The notes beneath the pieces are model-generated. The model did no database searches. It was not told the DNA's origin and saw nothing but the letters and a program-made list of their open reading frames with translations. From Deltaproteobacteria bacterium (lineage in GTDB: Bacteria > Desulfobacterota > Syntrophia > Syntrophales > UBA5619), in contig JAMDBG010000042.1 in assembly GCA_023487865.1 (NCBI GenBank), positions 1-22,516 on the forward strand: a DNA stretch of 22,516 nucleotides. The letters are read 5' to 3'. The translations under genes were made by a program, and so were the position numbers. Below are positions 15,962-22,516 of this stretch, one piece after another; position 1 is the first letter of the stretch; each line of letters begins with the position of its first letter.

Positions 15962-17037
15962 AGATACTGGATCGATATCTTGTTCGTGAATTTTTGCGAA
16001 ATCTCATGCTCATTACTGTGTGCTTTATCTCGCTTTTTCTGATCATCGATTTTTTCGAAAAGATCAGGATGTTTCTGAGCAACAATGCCACTTTTCGGCA
16101 GATGGCCGCCCATTTTCTTTTCCGCATACCCATGATCATATCACAGGTCCTGCCGGCGGCAACATTGCTAACGGCACTGATGACCTACGGCTATCTGTCT
16201 CGGCACAGTGAGATCGTGGCCATGAAAGCCAACGGTATTAGCCTTTACAGGGCGTCCTTTCCCATCCTGACCATTGCCGCCTCGATTTGTATTGTGGTCT
16301 TTTTCATGAGCGAATGGATCACGCCCTATACAAACGAAAGGGCTGAGCATATCCGTTTGATCGAAGTACAGAAACAACAGTCACTGGGAACTTTCAAGCA
16401 GGATCAGATCTGGTATAGGGGTCAGAAGGGCATTTACAATTTCAAATTCTTCGATGCCCAGAGCAATAGGCTGCGGGGCATAACGATCTACTACATGGGT
16501 CAGGAAATGACACTGACCATGCGCCTGGATGCGGAGTGGGGTGAGTGGCAAGCTGGACGCTGGCTGCTTCACAACCTCCTGATCACCAGATTTAAAGCCG
16601 GTGAATTTCCTTCATTAGAAAACATTACCCAGCAAGTGGTTGACCTTCCGGAGCGGCCTGATGATTTCAAGATTGTTCAGAAAGATGTCGAGACCATGGG
16701 CTATTCCGAACTGAAGAGATACATAGGAAAACTCCAGTCGGAAGGATATGATGCGACCAGGTACCTCGTTGATCTCCACGGCAAGATTGCCTTTCCCTTG
16801 GTGAGCATCATCCTCGCTGTGATCGGCATCGCCTTTTCCCTGCGGTCCGAGCGGAGCGGCGGCATCGCTCAGGGCATTGGGGTCGGACTGTTCATCGGAT
16901 TTTCGTACTGGCTTGTATTTGCATTTGGGATGTCCCTGGGCAGATCGGGCACCCTCCCCCCCCTCATTGCCGCCTGGTTCGGAAACATCGTCTTCGGCGC
17001 CGCGTCTGTATTTTTGCTGTATCGCATCAAAACCTAA
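15958..17037 (+). CDS. lptG: LptG: LPS export ABC transporter permease
   Basis: The second permease of LptB2FG (359 aa). The N-terminal MKILDRYLVREFLRNLMLI, followed by FLIIDFFEKIRMF, is characteristic. Six membrane segments are visible: about 13-30, 52-80 and 100-120 at the N-terminus and 277-293, 303-325 and 333-355 at the C-terminus. A periplasmic domain lies between (about 125-250). The LHGKIAFPLVSIILAVIGIAFSLRS segment near 270-294 is the family hallmark. The ATG overlaps the lptF stop by 4 nt (ATGA), so the pair is translationally coupled and probably made in equal amounts. LptB, LptC and LptA are not in the window. The gene is convergent with ahcY. Confidence 0.93.
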   Translation: MKILDRYLVREFLRNLMLITVCFISLFLIIDFFEKIRMFLSNNATFRQMAAHFLFRIPMIISQVLPAATLLTALMTYGYLSRHSEIVAMKANGISLYRASFPILTIAASICIVVFFMSEWITPYTNERAEHIRLIEVQKQQSLGTFKQDQIWYRGQKGIYNFKFFDAQSNRLRGITIYYMGQEMTLTMRLDAEWGEWQAGRWLLHNLLITRFKAGEFPSLENITQQVVDLPERPDDFKIVQKDVETMGYSELKRYIGKLQSEGYDATRYLVDLHGKIAFPLVSIILAVIGIAFSLRSERSGGIAQGIGVGLFIGFSYWLVFAFGMSLGRSGTLPPLIAAWFGNIVFGAASVFLLYRIKT

Positions 17038-17042
17038 AGACG

Positions 17043-17059
17043 GCTGATCCCAGATCAGC
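17043..17059. terminator. Short hairpin between convergent lptG and ahcY
   Basis: GCTGATC and GATCAGC form a perfect 7-bp stem with a 3-nt loop in the 27-bp gap between two convergent stops. A bidirectional terminator is plausible from position, but neither side has a continuous U-tract, so it may only be a 3'-end stabiliser. Confidence 0.45.
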
Positions 17060-17064
17060 GAATG

Positions 17065-18489
17065 TTAATATCTATAATAGTCCGGTTTGAAGGGACCTCC
17101 CACTTTGACATTGAGATAATCGGCCTGTTTCTTTGTCAATTTGGATAGCTTTGCCCCCAGTCGCTTGAGGTGAAGCCTGGCAACCTCTTCATCCAGTTTC
17201 TTGGACAAGGTATAGACGCCTGGCTGTCTCATGTTAGCGGCCAGATCAAGTTGAGCCAGGCACTGGTTGGTAAAGCTGTTGCTCATCACAAAACTGGCAT
17301 GGCCCGTTGCACAACCGAGATTCACCAGCCTCCCCTCGGCAAGGACGATTATGGATTTCCCTGATTTGAGCGTCCATTTATCGACTTGAGGCTTGATGTT
17401 CTTTTTGACGCAACCGGGCGTGTTTTCCAGATAGTGCATTTCGATTTCGCTGTCAAAATGGCCGATATTGCAGACAATGGCTTCATTTTTCATTTTTTCC
17501 ATATGACGCCCCGTGATCACGTCGCAGCACCCGGTCGCTGTAATGAAGATATCCCCTTTCGAAACGATGTCATCGAGGGACGTCACCTCATACCCTTCCA
17601 TGGCCGCTTGCAGGGCACAGATCGGATCAATTTCAATGATGGAGACGCGGGCACCAAAGCCCCGCATGGACTGAGCGCACCCCTTGCCGACATCCCCATA
17701 GCCGAATATCACCACTGACTTACCTGCGAACATGATATCCGTGGCCCTTTTGATACCGTCGGCAAGGGATTCCCGGCAACCGTAAAGATTATCGAATTTG
17801 GATTTGGTGACTGAATCGTTCACGTTTATTGCCGGGAACAGCAATTCTCCCGTTTCCGCCATTTGATAGAGACGATGCACACCGGTGGTCGTTTCCTCGG
17901 AAACTCCGCGGACACGGGCAGCAATCTTCTGCCAGTGGTGCGGGGCACTCTTGAGACCATAAGAAAGACGTTGGCGGATGATCTTCAGCTCTTTGTTGTC
18001 GCAGGGTTGATTCAGGATAGAAGGATCTTTTTCTACCCGGACACCCTCATGAATGAAGAGGGTCGCATCCCCGCCATCATCGACAATCAGGTCCGGACCC
18101 GTGCCGTCCGGCCAGGTCAAGGCCTGTTCCGTGCACCACCAGTACTCCTCCAAGGACTCCCCTTTCCATGCAAAAACAGCCGCCGATTTTGCCTGAACGA
18201 TCGCCGCTGCGGCGTGATCCTGGGTCGAGAAGATATTACAGGAGGCCCAGCGAAGGTCTGCGCCCAGTTCTTTAAGGGTTTCGATCAGCATGGCTGTCTG
18301 AATGGTCATGTGCAGGCTTCCGGTAATCTTCAGGCCCTTCAAGGGCTTCTTCGGACCATATTTTTCCCGGACGGCCATCAGACCTGGCATCTCGTTTTCG
18401 GAAAGGCGTATCTCCTCCCGCCCCCAAGCTGCAAGGGAAGGATCAGCTATCCGGCTGGGTATTTTTCTATCGACCCTCATAAACTTCAT
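17065..18489 (-). CDS. ahcY: Adenosylhomocysteinase (SAH hydrolase)
   Basis: A 474-aa NAD-dependent enzyme that splits S-adenosylhomocysteine into adenosine and homocysteine, clearing the inhibitor made by methyltransferases. Seen: ITGSLHMTIQTAMLIETL (55-72), CNIFSTQDHAAAAI (84-97), VDDGGDATL (136-144), the substrate-site NDSVTKSKFDNLYGCRESL (224-242), the NAD-binding IFGYGDVGKG (261-270), GHFDSEIEM in the later part, and the C-terminal KPDYYRY whose Lys and Tyr complete the cofactor site of the neighbouring subunit. The insert at about 100-140 is the long form common in proteobacteria and plants. The ATG has AAGGAG nine bases upstream; a second ATG three codons on is less likely. It lies 70 bp after the DUF502 gene and may share its transcript. 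I see no SAH riboswitch in that gap. Confidence 0.96.
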   Translation of the reverse strand: MKFMRVDRKIPSRIADPSLAAWGREEIRLSENEMPGLMAVREKYGPKKPLKGLKITGSLHMTIQTAMLIETLKELGADLRWASCNIFSTQDHAAAAIVQAKSAAVFAWKGESLEEYWWCTEQALTWPDGTGPDLIVDDGGDATLFIHEGVRVEKDPSILNQPCDNKELKIIRQRLSYGLKSAPHHWQKIAARVRGVSEETTTGVHRLYQMAETGELLFPAINVNDSVTKSKFDNLYGCRESLADGIKRATDIMFAGKSVVIFGYGDVGKGCAQSMRGFGARVSIIEIDPICALQAAMEGYEVTSLDDIVSKGDIFITATGCCDVITGRHMEKMKNEAIVCNIGHFDSEIEMHYLENTPGCVKKNIKPQVDKWTLKSGKSIIVLAEGRLVNLGCATGHASFVMSNSFTNQCLAQLDLAANMRQPGVYTLSKKLDEEVARLHLKRLGAKLSKLTKKQADYLNVKVGGPFKPDYYRY

Positions 18490-18559
18490 TACTCTTTCTC
18501 CTTATTCCATGTTTTTGGTTTGCTACAATTTACCGCCGCAATCACTCCTTACAGATCGA

Positions 18560-19222
18560 TCAGCTGTTGGCCGGTGCAACAAGGGCTGCAGGTATCCGTT
18601 CCTGAGGCGTGACAATACCGGCTGAAATGATCAGAGTAAAGGCTTCCTCCACCGACATGCTGACCTCTATGAGCTCCTCCTTTGGAACCATGATAAAAAC
18701 ACCCGTGGTAGGCGTCAAGGCGCAAGGGATATAAATTCCGATGCACGGGCTCTTCCGGCCCAGATGTTGCTGTATTTCCCCGTTTGGCGTACCGGTGATG
18801 AAGCCAATACTGTAAACCCCTCGACGGGGATATTCCACAATGACCACTTTCTTGAAACTTTGCGCTCTGTCCATAAACAGTCCATCAGCGATCCGTTTGA
18901 TGGCCTGATAGATGCTGCGGACAAAAGGAATTTTACCAACGATCCGCTCTCCAAAAACGACCACCCGATTCCCGAGATAACTCGTCGTCACCAGGCCGCA
19001 GATGAAGATGAGCAGGACCGTAACGATCACGCCCATCCCTGGAATGTGAAAATGAAGGAGGTTGTCAGGTTGGTACTCGAATGGAATAATCTGAAGCAGA
19101 TTGTCCATCATGCCGATGATGAAAAAGAGGGTATAGATCGTCAGGCCCGCCGGTATCACAACGGCCAGACCTGTTAGAAAAACCCTCTTTAACTTTTTCT
19201 TAATCATACCTTTTTCACTCAT
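18560..19222 (-). CDS. DUF502 family inner-membrane protein
   Basis: A 220-aa membrane protein of the uncharacterised DUF502 family. Two hydrophobic segments lie at about 14-38 and 62-82. Between and after them are the family blocks: GLAVVIPAGLTIYTLFF (18-34), GKIPFVRSIYQAIKRIAD near 96-113, VVIVEYPRRGVYSIGFITG, and the C-terminal PTTGVFIMVPKEELIEVSMS followed by EEAFTLIISAGIVTP. The C-terminal half is probably a small soluble domain. The function of the family is not established; some plant relatives (COV-type) affect vascular patterning through membrane traffic, which gives no direct bacterial role. A promoter sits directly upstream and ahcY follows in the same direction. An alternative start at 19207 (MIKKKLKR) is possible. 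Confidence 0.9.
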   Translation of the reverse strand: MSEKGMIKKKLKRVFLTGLAVVIPAGLTIYTLFFIIGMMDNLLQIIPFEYQPDNLLHFHIPGMGVIVTVLLIFICGLVTTSYLGNRVVVFGERIVGKIPFVRSIYQAIKRIADGLFMDRAQSFKKVVIVEYPRRGVYSIGFITGTPNGEIQQHLGRKSPCIGIYIPCALTPTTGVFIMVPKEELIEVSMSVEEAFTLIISAGIVTPQERIPAALVAPANS

Positions 19223-19243
19223 CGTATTATTTTAACTTTTTAT

Positions 19244-19272
19244 TTTATAACAGAATGACAGGATAGATTCAA
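19244..19272 (-). promoter_or_regulatory. Predicted sigma-70 promoter before the DUF502 gene
   Basis: On the minus strand TTGAAT (19267-19272) and TATAAA (19244-19249) are 17 bp apart, a near-consensus spacing, in an A/T-rich stretch between panD and the DUF502 gene. The -10 is only 21 bp from the start codon at 19222, so the leader would be very short. It probably drives DUF502 and perhaps ahcY. Confidence 0.6.
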
Positions 19273-19289
19273 ACCTTATTTAGAGCGTT

Positions 19290-19649
19290 TCATCCATTCT
19301 GGTGTTTGATTCGATTTGCTTCATCAAGAAGAACGCACTTCGGTAACCAACCCGAAACCTTCTCATCGTCGATCATGACATAACTGGCGATAATGACCAG
19401 GTCCCCTCGTGATGCCTTCCTTGCGGCTGCCCCATTGAGACAGATGGTCCCCGAATTTCGCGCCCCCGGGATGACATAGGTGGAGAATCGCTCCCCATTC
19501 GATATGTTGTATATGGCGACCTTCTCATAGGGTAAAAGGTCTGCCGCTTCCATTAGATTTTCATCTATGGAAATACTCCCTTCGTAGTGGAGATCCGCAT
19601 CGGTGACCACTGCCCGGTGAAGCTTCGATTTGAGCATAAATCGCTGCAT
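19290..19649 (-). CDS. panD: PanD: aspartate 1-decarboxylase
   Basis: PanD makes beta-alanine from L-aspartate for pantothenate synthesis. The 119-aa proenzyme cleaves itself between Gly24 and Ser25 (seen in LHYEGSISI, 20-28) to form a pyruvoyl group. The other catalytic residues fall at their canonical places: Lys9, Arg54 and Tyr58 (GERFSTYVI, 52-60), and CLNGAAARKASRGDLVII follows in the C-terminal half. Length is normal for the family. The ATG has AGGAGAAAG upstream and lies 33 bp after the panC stop, so panC and panD form an operon that supplies and then uses beta-alanine. Processing in some bacteria needs PanM/PanZ; neither is seen here. Confidence 0.96.
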   Translation of the reverse strand: MQRFMLKSKLHRAVVTDADLHYEGSISIDENLMEAADLLPYEKVAIYNISNGERFSTYVIPGARNSGTICLNGAAARKASRGDLVIIASYVMIDDEKVSGWLPKCVLLDEANRIKHQNG

Positions 19650-19682
19650 GAAAATCTTTCTCCTGATCTTTAAGCAATCTTT

Positions 19683-20540
19683 TTATATATCAAGAGGTTC
19701 ACCAAAAACATGATTGTCGATCAATCTCGTCTTCCCGACCCATACCGCGAGGGCAAGCACCGCGTTTCCCTCAATATAGGAAACATCTTTCATAGTCTCC
19801 ACATCGCAAATCTGAGCATAATCGATTTTTACATAAGGATGACGGGTAATACATTCCCGCACCTCTTTCAGAATGACTTCGACCCTTCTCTCGCCTTGTT
19901 CGTAAAGTCCTTTTGCCAAAAGGAGAGAGAGGCTCAGACTAAGAGCCGATTCCCTCTCCTCTGGCTTCAGATACACATTCCTTGAACTCATCGCCAGGCC
20001 ATCGGGTTCGCGAGTCGTCCGCATACCAATGACTTCGATATCCATATTGAGATCATGAACCATTCTTTTAATGGTTACATACTGCTGAAAATCCTTCTGA
20101 CCGAAGATGGTTGCATGGGGTTTTACGATGTGAAAAAAGCTTTGTGCAGACCGTGGTACGCCACGAAAAAAACGGGGGCGCGAAATTCCGCAAAGGTTGT
20201 TGGTCACTTCCCCCACTTCTACATAGGTCTGATACCCTTCCGGATACATCTCCTTGCGGTCAGGAAAGAAAATCCAATCGACGCCAACTCCTTCTGCAAG
20301 CTTTTTGTCTCTATCGAAATCTCGCGGATAAGCCGTGAAATCCTCTGTAGGGGCGAACTGAATAGGATTGACATAGATGCTCACGGCAAGGCAATCGCCT
20401 TGATTCCTTCCAACTCTCATCAGATTCAGATGTCCTTCATGGAAATACCCCATCGTAGGAACGAGAACGATCTTTTTCCCCTCGCGCCTTTTCGATTCGG
20501 CCAGCGCCTGCATCTTTTTAACTGATTGTATAACCTCCAA
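19683..20540 (-). CDS. panC: PanC: pantothenate synthetase, with a compensated internal frameshift
   Basis: PanC joins pantoate and beta-alanine using ATP. Seen in the 285-aa protein: LVPTMGYFHEGHLNLM (27-42) with the HxGH nucleotide motif (His34, His37), SIYVNPIQFAP (54-64), FGQKDFQQ (146-153) and the MSSRN loop (184-188). I chose the TTG at 20540 because AAGGGGGAA stands just before it and the family begins at EVIQSV; an ATG at 20573 would place a terminator hairpin inside the gene. Residues 129-136 read PRSAQSFF where the family has an ATVVTKLF-like stretch. The nearby +1 frame restores ATVCTKLF if one base is added between 20156 and 20157 and one T is removed from the T6 run (20133-20138 on the minus strand). 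This points to two compensating indels, real or from sequencing. If the bases are correct, activity may be impaired. Confidence 0.9.
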   Translation of the reverse strand: MEVIQSVKKMQALAESKRREGKKIVLVPTMGYFHEGHLNLMRVGRNQGDCLAVSIYVNPIQFAPTEDFTAYPRDFDRDKKLAEGVGVDWIFFPDRKEMYPEGYQTYVEVGEVTNNLCGISRPRFFRGVPRSAQSFFHIVKPHATIFGQKDFQQYVTIKRMVHDLNMDIEVIGMRTTREPDGLAMSSRNVYLKPEERESALSLSLSLLLAKGLYEQGERRVEVILKEVRECITRHPYVKIDYAQICDVETMKDVSYIEGNAVLALAVWVGKTRLIDNHVFGEPLDI

Positions 20541-20552
20541 CCGTTCCCCCTT

Positions 20553-20587
20553 AAAAAAAAGGCCCCACGTCAAAGACGAGAGGCCTT
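20553..20587 (-). terminator. Strong intrinsic terminator directly before the panC ribosome binding site
   Basis: On the minus strand AAGGCC (20582-20587) pairs with GGCCTT (20559-20564), extended by a G-U pair, a G-C pair, one T-T mismatch and an inner CGTC/GACG stem with a TTT loop. A run of eight T follows (20553-20560), and the panC Shine-Dalgarno starts within a few bases. It could end the rsmA transcript, but its place right before panC suggests it is the expression platform of an attenuated leader. Confidence 0.85.
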
Positions 20588-20653
20588 GTCCTGTATGATG
20601 AACTTACCTATCCTTCCGTCCCAGTCCGTATAACGGATCCAAGCGTGCCGCGG
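20588..20653 (-). ncRNA. Candidate panC 5' leader (possible pan RNA motif)
   Basis: Between a predicted promoter in the end of rsmA and the terminator lies about 65 nt of non-coding leader, purine-rich in its centre, with a TCCGT/ACGGA hairpin (about 20625-20637). The pan RNA motif is known from 5' leaders of pantothenate genes in Firmicutes, Chloroflexi and Deltaproteobacteria, so context fits. I could not confirm the motif's bulged-A stems by eye; treat this as a candidate. Confidence 0.4.
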
Positions 20654-20682
20654 TGTCTATCAGACATTCAACCATTTGTCAA
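20654..20682 (-). promoter_or_regulatory. Predicted panC promoter inside the 3' end of rsmA
   Basis: On the minus strand a consensus -35 TTGACA (20677-20682), a 17-bp spacer and TAGACA (20654-20659) preceded by an extended TGA (20660-20662). That TGA is also the rsmA stop codon. Transcription would begin near 20647, giving a leader of about 100 nt before panC. The -10 itself is a modest match. Confidence 0.55.
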
Positions 20683-21520
20683 GAAATTTCTCTGTGCCCC
20701 CTATTGCGGCAAGTTCCGTTGCCAGTAAGCGGAATTCACCGACCGTGAGAGTTTCCGCTCTTCGGGATCCTGTGATGCCGGTTTTTTTCATCACCTGTTC
20801 CAGCAGGTCACCGGCAAAACCAGCAGCACGGAGATTGTTCCAGAGGGTCTTTCTTCTATGGGAAAATGCAGATCGGACAGTCGCGGAAAATATCGACTCT
20901 TCCTTCTGTGTCATCTCATCCTCATATATGACAAAGCTCAGGACTGACGAAACCACATCGGGCACAGGATAAAAACAGGTCGGTGGCACCGTCATTCTCC
21001 GGGTGATGCCAGTATACCGCGCGATGATCACTGAGGGAATGCCATACTCTTTCGTGCCGGGAGACGCCATGATCCTGTCGGCCAGTTCCTGCTGGAACAT
21101 CAGAACCATTGATTTGATTGCCCTTCTATACTTGATCAGACGAAAAAGTATCGGAGTGGAGATATAATAAGGAATATTGCCAACAACTTTGGTCCGCGTG
21201 CCTGGGGAGGCAGAAAAAAAATCATAAACCATCACATCCCCTGCAACGACCTGTACTCGTTTATCTCCGGTAAAACGGTCTCTCAGGACTGTAATCAGAC
21301 GCGGATCGATTTCGAGAGCGATCACTCGGCCCGCTTTCTTTGCCAGCTCCGCAGTCAACAAACCTAGACCTGCGCCGATTTCTACCACTGTCTCATCCGC
21401 TTCCGGTGCAACCAAAGAAGCGATCCGAGAGATCATGTTTGTATCCTCGAGAAAAGACTGGCCAAGCCTTTTCCTGGGACGGATTTCATACCGAGCGAGG
21501 GTCTTTCTTACAGAGTTCAT
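20660..21520 (-). CDS. rsmA: RsmA (KsgA): 16S rRNA dimethyladenosine transferase
   Basis: RsmA dimethylates the two adjacent adenines in helix 45 of 16S rRNA, a late step and checkpoint of small-subunit maturation. The 286-aa protein shows RKRLGQSFL (16-24), the SAM-binding VEIGAGLGLLT (46-56), ALEIDPRLI (68-76), GDVMVYDF, the catalytic NIPYYISTP (115-123) and, in the C-terminal half, CFYPVPDVVSSVLSF and SHRRKTLWNNL. I chose the ATG at 21520 (MNSVRKTLARYE); an in-frame TTG at 21541 would add seven residues. It follows tsaD by about 97 bp in the same direction. Those 97 bp contain an ATCAGCG/CGCTGAT inverted repeat (21541-21577) of unclear role. The last codons carry the predicted panC promoter. 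Confidence 0.95.
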   Translation of the reverse strand: MNSVRKTLARYEIRPRKRLGQSFLEDTNMISRIASLVAPEADETVVEIGAGLGLLTAELAKKAGRVIALEIDPRLITVLRDRFTGDKRVQVVAGDVMVYDFFSASPGTRTKVVGNIPYYISTPILFRLIKYRRAIKSMVLMFQQELADRIMASPGTKEYGIPSVIIARYTGITRRMTVPPTCFYPVPDVVSSVLSFVIYEDEMTQKEESIFSATVRSAFSHRRKTLWNNLRAAGFAGDLLEQVMKKTGITGSRRAETLTVGEFRLLATELAAIGGTEKFLDKWLNV

Positions 21521-21617
21521 TGGCTTCTCATCGAACAACAATCAGCGCAGACTTGCCCTTCAGATCTTTACGCTGATCGTCCAATTTTCGGGTTTTCGCC
21601 TTTGGAATCATAGGCCC

Positions 21618-22516
21618 TCAGGCCAGAGGCCAGCGGGAAACTGCATTCATATCCAGGCTGTCTCGATGCCCTTCCATGAGAAGATGTTCACCGACAACGG
21701 CGATCATCGCCGCATTGTCGGTACAAAGAACAGGCGGAGGAACGAAAAAGCCCTTACCGGAACGAGCCGTTTCCTCGCGGAACCTTTCGCGCAGACGGCT
21801 GTTTGCGGCAACACCCCCGCAGATCACCACACGAGAGACCGAAGTCATCTCAGCAGCTCGCAGCGTCTTCTCCAGAAGAACATCGACGATGGCCTCCTGA
21901 TAAGAAGCGGCCACATCCGGTAATTCTTCAGGAGTAAATGGGACTCCCCTTTTCCGGAGGCTCATCATAAGGGAGGTCTTCAGGCCGCTGAAGCTGAAAT
22001 CGAGGCTTTCCCTCATCGCCCGGGGAAAATCAAAAGCAGTGCAATTCCCCTTTTTTGCCAGGCGATCGATCACAACGCCGCCTGGATAACCGATACCCAG
22101 GAGTTTGGCCGCTTTGTCAAAGGCCTCCCCAGCCGCATCGTCCCGTGTTTGACCGAGAATGGTAAGGCGCCGGAAGCCTTCCACCAGATAGATTGTCGTA
22201 TGACCGCCTGATACGACAAGAGCGACAAAAGGAAACTTCGGAGGCTTGTCGGTGAGAAAAATTGCTGCCACGTGGCCTTCCAAGTGATTAACTCCGATCA
22301 AGGGCAGACGTCGGACAAAGGCCATGGCCTTGGCTGCGCACAAACCCACAAGGAGCGATCCGATCAATCCCGGCCCCCGTGTCACGGCTATTCCCTCAAT
22401 CTCTTCCAGGGTCAACCCAGCATTCTCCAAGGCCTGACGGATGACCGGTGCGATGGCTTCGATATGCTTGCGGGAGGCGATCTCCGGAACAATACCTCCG
22501 TAAGGGGCATGTACAT
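21618..22516 (-). CDS. tsaD: TsaD: tRNA N6-threonylcarbamoyladenosine transferase (5' end outside window)
   Basis: TsaD transfers the threonylcarbamoyl group to A37 of tRNAs that read ANN codons, working with TsaB, TsaC and TsaE. The visible 298 residues lack only the N-terminus. Seen from the edge: YGGIVPEIASRKHIEAI, TRGPGLIGSLLVGL, the metal-binding VNHLEGHVAA with its two His, VVSGGHTTIYLV, the LGQTRDDAAGEAFDKAAKLL stretch, FSFSGLKTSL, ICGGVAANSRLRE and CTDNAAMIA, whose Asp completes the metal site. This is the complete ASKHA-fold signature set of the Kae1/TsaD family. The frame is open to position 22516. It precedes rsmA on the same strand, so the two translation-related genes may be co-transcribed. 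Confidence 0.96.
   Translation of the reverse strand, partial: VHAPYGGIVPEIASRKHIEAIAPVIRQALENAGLTLEEIEGIAVTRGPGLIGSLLVGLCAAKAMAFVRRLPLIGVNHLEGHVAAIFLTDKPPKFPFVALVVSGGHTTIYLVEGFRRLTILGQTRDDAAGEAFDKAAKLLGIGYPGGVVIDRLAKKGNCTAFDFPRAMRESLDFSFSGLKTSLMMSLRKRGVPFTPEELPDVAASYQEAIVDVLLEKTLRAAEMTSVSRVVICGGVAANSRLRERFREETARSGKGFFVPPPVLCTDNAAMIAVVGEHLLMEGHRDSLDMNAVSRWPLA

Noticed and set aside
18490..18559. SAH riboswitch before ahcY
   Set aside because: The 70-bp gap lacks the conserved GC-rich core expected for that motif and shows only a normal Shine-Dalgarno.
20541..20573. ATG at 20573 as the panC start
   Set aside because: It would put the terminator hairpin and U-tract inside the coding region and add residues not found in the family; the TTG at 20540 has an ideal Shine-Dalgarno.
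1..22516. CRISPR arrays, tRNA/rRNA genes, intact insertion sequences, prophage or defence genes
   Set aside because: I looked for regular direct repeats, tRNA-like folds, transposase or phage proteins and found none that can be supported.

Overview
The window comes from a Gram-negative bacterium. It encodes lipid A / LPS machinery (a full arn set plus lptF and lptG). A deltaproteobacterial (Desulfobacterota) host is my inference from the DUF502 protein next to ahcY, the split arnA genes, and a leader in front of panC that would fit the pan RNA motif known from that group. I see no rRNA, tRNA, CRISPR array or intact insertion sequence.

Region 1 (1-7125, all minus strand) is the least ordinary part. 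In transcription order it holds a periplasmic binding protein, an ABC ATPase, a fused double permease, a GntR/UTRA regulator, an unusual transaldolase-family protein and a HisC-like aminotransferase that runs off the left edge. The transporter belongs to the FbpA/PhnS/AfuA type, which imports ferric iron, 2-aminoethylphosphonate or sugar phosphates. The binding protein lacks the tyrosine pair expected for iron. A perfect 10-bp palindrome covers the -10 of the promoter before the transaldolase gene, and a perfect 13-bp hairpin with a U-tract separates the binding-protein gene from the ATPase gene. Together this looks like a regulated import-and-breakdown module for a phosphorylated (or phosphonate/sulfonate) compound, processed by aldol cleavage and transamination. 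I cannot match it to a described pathway.

Region 2 (7467-14170, minus strand) is a complete L-Ara4N lipid A modification operon in the order arnT-arnB-arnC-arnA(formyltransferase)-arnA(dehydrogenase)-arnD. The bifunctional ArnA of enterobacteria is two separate genes here. The last four genes overlap by 4 nt each, so their translation is probably coupled. A good promoter with an abutting 12-bp palindrome lies upstream of arnT. Ugd and the ArnE/ArnF flippase are not in the window.

Region 3 (14642-17037, plus strand) holds lptF-lptG, the inner-membrane permease pair of the LPS export machine, divergent from the arn operon across a roughly 470-bp gap.

Region 4 (17065-22516, minus strand) is housekeeping: tsaD (5' end outside the window), rsmA/ksgA, panC, panD, a DUF502 membrane protein and ahcY. 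panC has two notable features. A strong intrinsic terminator sits directly in front of its Shine-Dalgarno sequence, below a promoter inside the end of rsmA, which suggests an attenuated (pan RNA-like) leader. There is also a compensating pair of frameshifts that scrambles about eight residues of a conserved segment.
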